A DNA stretch of 64,000 nucleotides from Theocolax elegans. Its lineage: Eukaryota; Arthropoda; Insecta; Hymenoptera; Cerocephalidae. The notes beneath the pieces are model-generated. The model searched no databases and was not told the origin of the DNA. It saw only the letters and a list, made by a program, of their open reading frames with translations. This document shows positions 57,515 to 64,000 of this stretch, in pieces; position 1 is the first letter of the stretch, and each line of letters opens with the position of its first letter. Location: positions 40,444,711 to 40,508,710 of the forward strand of contig CM047425.1 of NCBI GenBank assembly GCA_026168455.1. The letters run 5' to 3'. The position numbers and the translations under genes are program-made.

Positions 57515-59470
57515 TTAAAGCGACAAATAGCTATATCTTACCTTCCCTGTACGAGCACACACACACACATATACAAGCCTAACCGAACCTATATTTCCCT
57601 AATTTCCCTAAGAGTCTATAATAATAATTATAATACCCTCCCAATAACCGAGCTCCTTAACATTATAACAAACTATCGAGCCCACTAACAAGCGTACACA
57701 GGGGAGCAGCCGAGCAGGACACAGAAGGAGTTCAGGGAAGCATAGATCACTTTTCCAATAATCTAAACATAAGCCTTGACGAAGAGCCAGCCAAGTGAAG
57801 CAGCATGCTGAGATGTTGGATGGTAGCAAGCTGCTAAATCCTCAGTTCAGTAACAGCGTACCCAGCAAGCCAAGGAAGCCTGAGCCAGAAGAATAAGCCA
57901 ATAAATCCAGGAAGTCCGTCGGCCAGCAATTATCCAGGAAACCTGTAAGCACCAGCTAATGTAATAATGTTCACTATAAGGGAGCAGATAGGAGCATACA
58001 CTTACTTAGATAAGTGTGTATAGGAGAGGACTTGTGAAGAGGTTAAGTGAGCATTATAAGTGCTCACACACACACACACACAGATTAATAATAAAGCAGC
58101 AAGCCGTCCTCCAAGTGGATATTTACCTGGATATTGTCGTGTGTCCGTCCAAGCAGCCGAGCCCGCCGTTGCACCTGTCAAGCCGTGCGCCTCCAGAAGA
58201 GCGAGAGAGAAAGAGATATCGGACGCGGCAACGCATGAGCCCGTATCGACGTGCCGCGGATATGCACCTCCCGCAGCCCTGTAACCACCGAGATTATTAG
58301 CCGACGGGCGAACAATAAGGAACGAATTTATAATTACCTGGCAAGCAGCTTACGTCGTCGTCAACGGCACCATTGTTGTTGCGGGAACGGACGAGGTGTA
58401 CACTTCGAGACGATGCGGCGGCCATGTTACTCAAGCCGCACTCGAGTAAGGCCGCGTACGCACCGCAAGTGGGCCGTCGCGACGCATGCGCGCACACGGG
58501 CAATGCGTCGACCACGCCGAGGAGAGCAGAGCTCTTCCGATCGCCGTAGCGTCACGACGTCCGATCCGGTGTGCGAACCACAGTGTGTGTAGCGAGTGCG
58601 CAAATTTATTTAGCGAAAGTTAAGCGAGAGCAGCATCGCAGCAAAGGTTGGTGGATACCTCTCGTGCCTCCTTTATTCCGTTTCTGTGCAATTCCCGTGC
58701 TTCCTTACTGTGTGTGTGCGAGTTATCGCGGTTTCCCCCTTCTTCCCCCCCTTTTCTTTGAGCAGCTTCGACCCGCGATCGCGTATCGCAGCCGCACCGT
58801 CGGTCGACATTAAACTCGTCGCGGACGAGTAGCATCGATTCGAATAACTATTCGTGATTTTTAAATTATAGATTGCACCCGTGCAATCCGCAGTGAGCCG
58901 CATTTCGCCTTCCTAAATTCGCCCCCTCCCTGAGCCGATCGCAGCCGAGCTTGAGCCTGCGTAACGGACGAGACTGGCACCCGTGATAATTACTTCGTAA
59001 GCAGATATTTATAGAATCGCATCGGATAATAAATTAAGTTATTTTATATATTCCTTATTTTTATTATCCCCCATCACCTGCACCCTAATCTCCAGTGCAG
59101 CGTGACAATATTAATCAATTAAAAGAAACTAAAAATAAAAACAAACCAATTGGAAAATAATTAAAATTAATACATATAAAATTTTAAGAAATATAAAAAC
59201 AAATTTATTTCCAAAATTTAATGCTTTTGATATATAATTCTTTAACCTTTAATAATTTTATGAATTGTCATATGTATTTTTATAAGGGGGGGGGGGGGGC
59301 TTCGCCTCCTGCAGGCCCCTGCGTCCCAACGTCCCACCTCGCCACCCTACCCTACGTTCCTATTGACCGCCAAGCTTCCAAATTGCACGTGATTAATATA
59401 ACGAATTCCAAAACTTATATAAATTCCCATAATATTAATAAACCTATTTATCACTCTAAACAATAACGGC
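57515..59470. mobile_element. GC-rich insertion 2 inside the polymerase gene
   Basis: It separates PolB sequence at about 57480 from its upstream part at 59570. From about 57640 to 59107 the DNA is GC- and CpG-rich, with a CA run (58063-58082), no recognisable protein and an end at gtgcagcgtgaca (59107). Such a composition and a TG…CA-like span would fit a solo LTR, but I could not find matching target duplications. 59110-59280 is AT-rich. At 59285 a 14-G run followed by cttcgcctcctgcaggcccc resembles a decayed inverse of the GC hairpin ends at 40.2 and 44.1 kb. Several plus and minus frames exist but none has a domain. Confidence 0.45.
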
Positions 59471-59569
59471 ATTTCTTACACTTAGTTTCAAAAAATAGTA
59501 TACGATATTCGTGTGCTCAGGTGATTCACGCACGAGTTGCATTTGCGGCCCGAGCGAAGCGAGTTTCGC

Positions 59570-60540
59570 ACACTTGTTTCGTAATGTACTATTGTCGTAC
59601 ATTACGACAGCGATACCACGCGGTGTGTAATATTGTTCGAATTTATTAATTTCGGGAATTCTGCACCCTGTTTACAGCATTACTACATTAGGTACTACTG
59701 TTAATTCTAACGCACGTTGCTTTTGTAACGGCCTCCGCGAATCGCGAATCACCAGCCACTCCTTTTTAATTTAAGGATCCGCGTCTAACTTCAAAGCGAG
59801 AAATGCTTCACCGATAGAAAGAGCGGATGGAAGACACAGATTATCCGCATTGTAGATATTAACAAATGACCGCTGTTATATGGTATCTATATTTAAACTC
59901 TTTTACTGATGTCCTTACCGGTAGATACTTTTTACATAAGTAGCCTCTAACACAAAATTTTCATCTATAAAGAAATTTGCCTTACTCTGAGCAATTCTAC
60001 CAACTAAATTCCACAAGTCGTTATAAACAAAAATTTAAATAGGTCGTAATGACATTCTTGCAGCACCGTGTACAAAATTTTCGCTATTAATAGATACGCC
60101 TATCATGTCATGAGGATGACTTTTTCTATTAAATAATCACGTATATCGCGTATGACTAATTCTAACCACAAAATTATATTGAAATTTTCAGGCGGATCAT
60201 TTACCCGAAGGGTTAACCACCGCCCGATAACGCAGAATTTTTTTAATATTATGATTTTTCTCACTCTCCACGTGAACAGGATTGCCTCCACCATACTGCA
60301 CTATTGAATATTTCTATATTCTCTCTTTTGCACAGATCTATACATTCGGGTACGCAAAGGTTTATATACGGGTCACGCAAATCCACATATTCTACCTGAT
60401 CGTGCATTGACTGGCTTTCCTGTATGGTCGTATCGTCGCAATCACTCGGTGAAAGTACTAGTTAAGAGCCATCAGACTCGTTTTCAGAATCAGAATACTC
60501 CACCAGTCGAACACGCACCTGGTTGTCCTCAAAACTCGTA
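59570..60540 (-). pseudogene. Maverick DNA polymerase B, N-terminal piece
   Basis: From the frame 60294-60103 (DPPENFNIILWLELVIRDIR) the reading continues in neighbouring frames with HDMIGVSINSENFVHGAA, NDLWNLVGRIAQSKANFFID, YNADNLCLPSALSIGEAFLA, KQRALELTVVPNVV, then EINKFEQYYTPRGIAVVMYD near 59590. This order is the typical N-terminal extension of Polinton PolB. Stops and frameshifts break it at least five times. Upstream (60540-60300) an acidic stretch, SDSENESDGS, probably belongs to the same ORF start. Confidence 0.82.
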
Positions 60541-61151
60541 CGAGATTTTTTGACTGAACTGAAATAAAATATTATTAGGGTAGGTGTAAATAATTATAAA
60601 ATAAAATAAAATAAAATATAAAATATCAATTTATTCGAACTCTATTACATAGTATAATAATAATAAAAAGAATATTACAATTTAGAAACAATAACAAAAA
60701 AGTGATAAAATTATTAAAACTAATTAAAATTAATAAAACCGTATATAACGATGAATTTACATCGGTGGCCATAATATGAATCCACCATAATTCTTCTGCT
60801 CGACAAGAATGTCTTATTTGACTTGCAAACGCTGGTAAAATGTCCGATCCCCACCTATCTACATTTTCGCGACCATCTTCCTCCCTACGGATTATTAAAG
60901 CAAAAAAATCCTATGTTGAAAACGATAAATAAGTAGAATTTACCTTTGTTTACCCCACGATCCAAAACGTAGTGCTCGTTAAACATTTCCTGATCGTTCT
61001 CTGCATCATCGTGCGTGTAAAATCGTTCTATAGCCGCCGATCTATGGTTTCGGGTTTTTTTCGGATATGGGGTTGGACTCAGCTTCCTCAGATGATTTAT
61101 CCCTAATAGCTCTCGCGACGTATTCCATAGGCTCGACGTAATTTGTTAAAA
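60541..61151. other. AT-rich spacer upstream of the polymerase remnant
   Basis: It contains A/T-rich sequence around 60590-60760 (aaataaaataaaataaa) and no frame that I can support. If the acidic ORF at 61484 belongs to the polymerase gene, this could hold an intron or a small AT insertion. Confidence 0.35.
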
Positions 61152-61484
61152 TTAAGCTAGCCAATAAACTACCTGGTTTGCCTTGCGGTGAATACGGTTT
61201 TGTTTCAGCGTAGATTTGTCGAGCACAGAATAGTCTGGTTCGGTTTCATAATCGTCCTCACCCGGTATGTGAACATTAGCCTCTTCATCCACAGGTGGGT
61301 CTTGCGCGTTGCCCACCACCCTGCTGTATGGGGTTTGTATATCTTCCACAACAGAGTAATGAGAGGGTTCCTTACCAGCCTCGACGCAAGACGCACTATC
61401 ACACGAACTACTCGTACGGTCGTCGATGTCATCATGATCGCTATCCGAATCAGATACTACAATAATTTCGTGATCGCTTTCCAC
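61152..61484 (-). CDS. Acidic hypothetical ORF, 110 aa
   Basis: It starts MESDHEIIVVSDSDSDHDDI and remains rich in Asp/Glu/Ser (…EDDYETEPDYSVLDKS), ending in a basic segment NRIHRKANQ. It lies upstream of PolB on the same strand, inside the right minisatellite. It resembles the acidic N-terminal regions that precede some Maverick polymerases or other nuclear proteins, but no domain is visible. The overlapping plus and minus frames are shadows. Confidence 0.4.
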   Translation of the reverse strand: MESDHEIIVVSDSDSDHDDIDDRTSSSCDSASCVEAGKEPSHYSVVEDIQTPYSRVVGNAQDPPVDEEANVHIPGEDDYETEPDYSVLDKSTLKQNRIHRKANQVVYWLA

Positions 61485-61559
61485 ATCACATAATAAGCGT
61501 CGTTGGACTGAAAAATTAATTCATATATGTATTTAACAATCTACGAAAGCATGAAAAAG

Positions 61560-61668
61560 GATACATCAAGTCTATGTGCGCGAGAGTAAAAGAGAAATCC
61601 GAAAAGAATACACATACACCGTTAGTGTGACAGAAAAGTTCGGAGCGCGCACTATAAGTGCGTGAGAG

Positions 61669-61750
<82 letters not shown>

Positions 61751-61944
61751 CTGAGCAATAGACACGCATCCCGTAAATGCGAGAGAGAGGTCCGAGCCGA
61801 TGACGCGCAGCCCATAAGTGTGAGAGAGAGGTTCAAACCGTGGACGCGTATCCCGTAAGTGTAAAAGAGAGGTCTGAGCCATAGACGCGCATCCCGTAAG
61901 TGCGAGTGAGAAACCCTACAGGTAGGCGCGTACGTTGTATATCC

Positions 61945-62004
<60 letters not shown>

Positions 62005-62010
62005 AAGGGA
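61560..62010 (-). repeat. GA-rich minisatellite, right side of the Maverick region
   Basis: GATA repeats (61669-61698), long GA tracts (61699-61748, 61946-62009) and four to five units of about 42 bp (agagaggtccgagccgatga, cgcgcatcccgtaagtgcga). Read on the minus strand the unit resembles the left array at 47141-48030. Open frames through it are repeat peptides. Confidence 0.85.
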
Positions 62011-62011
62011 G

Positions 62012-62687
62012 AGATTGATTGATTGATTTACTTTTATTGGGCCTTTGGGATTGAAACCCCGTAGGCACTTACAATGATGTTACATGGAATCTGTTTTTTT
62101 AAATAACATTTTGGTTTATAATTTTCCAATTTTTGATAAAACATTTACTTAAAATTATTCAACGTGATTTCTAACTTTCCTCGATATAACTGTTTGTGTA
62201 ATAATATGATTATAAATTAAAATAACAATATAAAATTAAAAATAGAAGTAATAAAAATAATAATAAAATTTACATATAATGGAATAAATAAATAAATAAC
62301 AAATATATCAATGAGAGAACAACAATTCGCTTACAATTTCTGACTTACTCTAATCCTAATCGAGGTACTGTAACAATGAGTTTTTGAAGTAAATGATTGA
62401 TGATTTGTCGAATGTACAGAGTGGAAGTTCATTTATGATCTTAGATGAAGTAATGATAAATGATTTATTAAGTTCCTCTGTACGAGGAGGAAGGTAGTGA
62501 AGCGATTTGGATGGGTGACGAGAGGAAGTGCGAGGTTTATGATGGGGGGTGTTTAGTTTGATGAAATGATATGCCAGATAGATGGGAGAGTTATGAGTGA
62601 TGATACTGTATGCAAGGGAACCAATGATGTATGAACGTCTGGACTAGACTGATAGCCACCTGAGACCCAACCTATATGGAGTCATAT
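62012..62687 (-). pseudogene. 3' end of a non-LTR retrotransposon (downstream of inserted MITE)
   Basis: On the minus strand the reading MTPYRLGLRWLSV (about 62685-62650), a TAG at about 62655, then SRRSYIIGSLAYSIITHN through ITSSKIINELPLC ends at a TAG at 62356. This matches the C-terminal tail of CR1/Jockey-like LINE reverse transcriptases. The 3' UTR runs to 62030 and ends in a (TCAA)n-type tail (gattgattgatt on the plus strand, 62014-62028), typical of LINEs with microsatellite tails. The 5' remainder lies across the element at 62688-63905. Confidence 0.8.
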
Positions 62688-63905
62688 GAGAGATTCCACA
62701 GAACTTTTGACTTTAAGGTCAAAAGAAAATTGAAAATTTATTTTAAAGGCACATCTTTGAAACTTATCAAACCATTTCTAAATAACAGTAGTAGCATAAA
62801 AAACATGGTGCCCCTCATTTTTTAAAAAAATCTTTTTGTAAAAAATCAAAAACAATTATTTTAATGTAAAACATACTTCTTTTCATCAAAAAAATAAAAT
62901 TTTACATTTTTCTTTCAAATTTAAGGTAAAATGTTAAAAAATTTGATAAAATATGTAGCATAATATGTGTTGGAAAGAAAAATTTTGTAACACAAAAATA
63001 TCATTATAATAAAATTTTATTTTAAGCAATTAATAATTTTTCAAACAAAAGAAATGTAACAAAATATATAATATATACAAACATTGTAACTAATACAAAG
63101 ATTTTTTGAATTATAATTCCTACCTTTAATTTAAGTTCCATTAATGTGTGTGTATTTGTGTTTAAGTATTACAATTACAAATATTTACTATAAGATGATT
63201 AAATACCTTATTTTCTCGGAAAGTAAGAATTTCATTTGTTACATTTTTCGTAAGTTCGTTTCAGGCAAACAAAGAAGAATTTTATGTAAAGTATTTTAAA
63301 ACATGTTTTTTAAAAGGTTAATAAAAAAGAGCAATTACTTGTATAACCATTGATAACATACTATCGATGTGCTGACGAAAAGTACGATTTTTTTCTGTAA
63401 GTAGCACATTTACAAACCAAACGCGATTTTATTTGTCTGCTCAATAAGTGTCATTTTCCATAAAGAAAATTTATGAGAATAATTTATTTTTTTTTTAAGA
63501 GCTGAAAGTAAAATAAATTAGTTTTTTTAAATAGTGGTTACGGATATTCATAAAATAAATTGATCTATGTAGGTTGAAGCACACCTCTAAAACTTTTACT
63601 TTATATTCTGTGATATGTGAAGATTATATAAAAAATTATCCAAACCATTTTTAATAAAAGTTTTTTTTTTTATATAAACCTAATAAAGCAAAAAAATAGA
63701 GTGAGTAACACAAAGAATTAATTAAAATGAGATAAATTATAATTTTTTTAAGTAATATATTATATATTATTAATATAATAAATAACGGTTACTATACTTT
63801 GTGACTTTTTTCTACAAGGAATGATTTTTTTAATATGATGAAAATCATCAAATAGCATTGAAAAGTGAAAGTAACAAGAAAGTCAAAAGTTCTGTGGAAT
63901 CTCTC
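62688..63905. mobile_element. Terminal-inverted-repeat element (MITE-like) inserted in the LINE
   Basis: The left end gagagattccacagaacttt and right end aaagttctgtggaatctctc are exact complements over about 27 bp. The flanks are ATAT (62684-62687) and ATAT (63906-63909). Removing the element with one ATAT restores the LINE reading frame across the junction (…ARREY then MTPYR…). The 1218-bp interior is AT-rich with no significant ORF, so it is non-autonomous. A 4-bp duplication argues against the TA-targeting mariner and TTAA-targeting piggyBac groups. The superfamily is not assigned. Confidence 0.85.
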
Positions 63906-63909
63906 ATAT

Positions 63910-64000
63910 ATTCTCTTCTCGCTGTGTTCCCCCACACAAACCGATCACATGCATTTAGCAGCCTTTGGAGCTTCAGATTCCTGGTTTGATCGACATCATT
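63910..64000 (-). pseudogene. LINE reverse transcriptase C-terminal part, continues past window edge
   Basis: The minus strand reads NDVDQTRNLKLQRLLNACDR followed by FVWGNTARREY, a standard block near the C-terminus of CR1/Jockey-like RTs (…LQRLQNAC…RR…). It joins in frame to 62687 once the 1218-bp element is removed. The start lies beyond the window. Confidence 0.8.

Larger units (their letters stand above)
48100..61560 (-). mobile_element. Decayed Maverick/Polinton element (interior)
   Basis: The gene set on the minus strand is diagnostic: protein-primed DNA polymerase B (60540-52960, in pieces), retroviral-type integrase with C-terminal chromodomain (52850-52130), a small Gly-rich GIGSFLG protein (51917-51635), and further small ORFs to 48363. 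Mavericks are large self-synthesising DNA transposons related to adintoviruses. Every recognisable gene has frameshifts, stops or active-site changes, and two GC-rich elements split the polymerase gene. I did not recognise the major capsid protein, packaging ATPase or protease, so those parts are deleted or too diverged. Element ends were not fixed. The flanking inverted minisatellites may be the terminal repeats. Confidence 0.85.

Noticed and set aside
58016..58903. Arg/Pro-rich frames on both strands in the GC-rich insertion 2
   Set aside because: GC-rich non-coding DNA gives long frames by chance. Several overlap on both strands and none has a recognisable domain.
61188..61882. Frames in the GA/GATA tract and opposite the acidic ORF
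   Set aside because: They are low-complexity repeat translations or shadows of the acidic minus-strand frame.

Overview
The window looks like repeat-dense, AT-rich nuclear DNA from an arthropod, most likely an insect and possibly a hymenopteran. The organism is inferred from the element types (a DIRS-like retroelement, an R1-clade LINE, a Maverick/Polinton, TA-microsatellite-associated fold-backs), not proven. I see no host gene, rRNA gene, canonical tRNA gene or CRISPR array. Almost everything is transposable-element sequence, nested insertions and recent duplications.

1-18 kb: a repeat present as three overlapping copies (A 1-2110, B 4278-10638, C 11520-16604) with no convincing coding capacity. 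It is punctuated by a 936-bp near-perfect fold-back (3058-3993, CCCGCGTA ends) with a tRNA-like Pol III box A/B module in each arm, and by an older 3.4-kb diverged palindrome (about 14545-17940) that also has a tRNA-like module in each arm.

18.9-44.1 kb: two copies of a 5.7-kb unit (18955-24695 and 25530-31215) carry a decayed DIRS-like element (Gag-like, reverse transcriptase, RNase H). Each copy is interrupted by a fold-back flanked by 14-bp direct repeats. Around and after them lies a mosaic of TA-flanked fold-backs of about 1.2 kb (31407-32572, 37661-38855), a tRNA-like-bearing 0.5-kb repeat (three copies), long TA/TG/GCC microsatellites, and two copies of an element ending in twin GC hairpins plus CTAG (Helitron-like 3' end). 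One of those two copies contains a second CCCGCGTA fold-back (42696-43335), again with a tRNA-like module in each arm. Paralogous empty sites define its 2-bp target duplication.

44.6-46.1 kb: a 5'-truncated R1-clade LINE starting exactly at an (ACAY)n microsatellite.

47-62 kb: a decayed Maverick/Polinton, all genes on the minus strand. Protein-primed DNA polymerase B lies in three pieces, split by two GC-rich insertions. Next come a retroviral-type integrase with chromodomain, a small Gly-rich GIGSFLG protein, and several small ORFs. CT-rich minisatellites in inverted orientation lie on both sides and may be its terminal inverted repeats.

62-64 kb: the C-terminal tail and 3' end of another non-LTR retrotransposon (minus strand), split by a 1218-bp terminal-inverted-repeat element with an ATAT target duplication.

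Duplicated segments differ largely by single-base indels in homopolymers, so some frame breaks, and perhaps some duplications, may be long-read assembly artefacts. The best candidate for an undescribed system is the set of fold-back elements with symmetrical tRNA-like modules.
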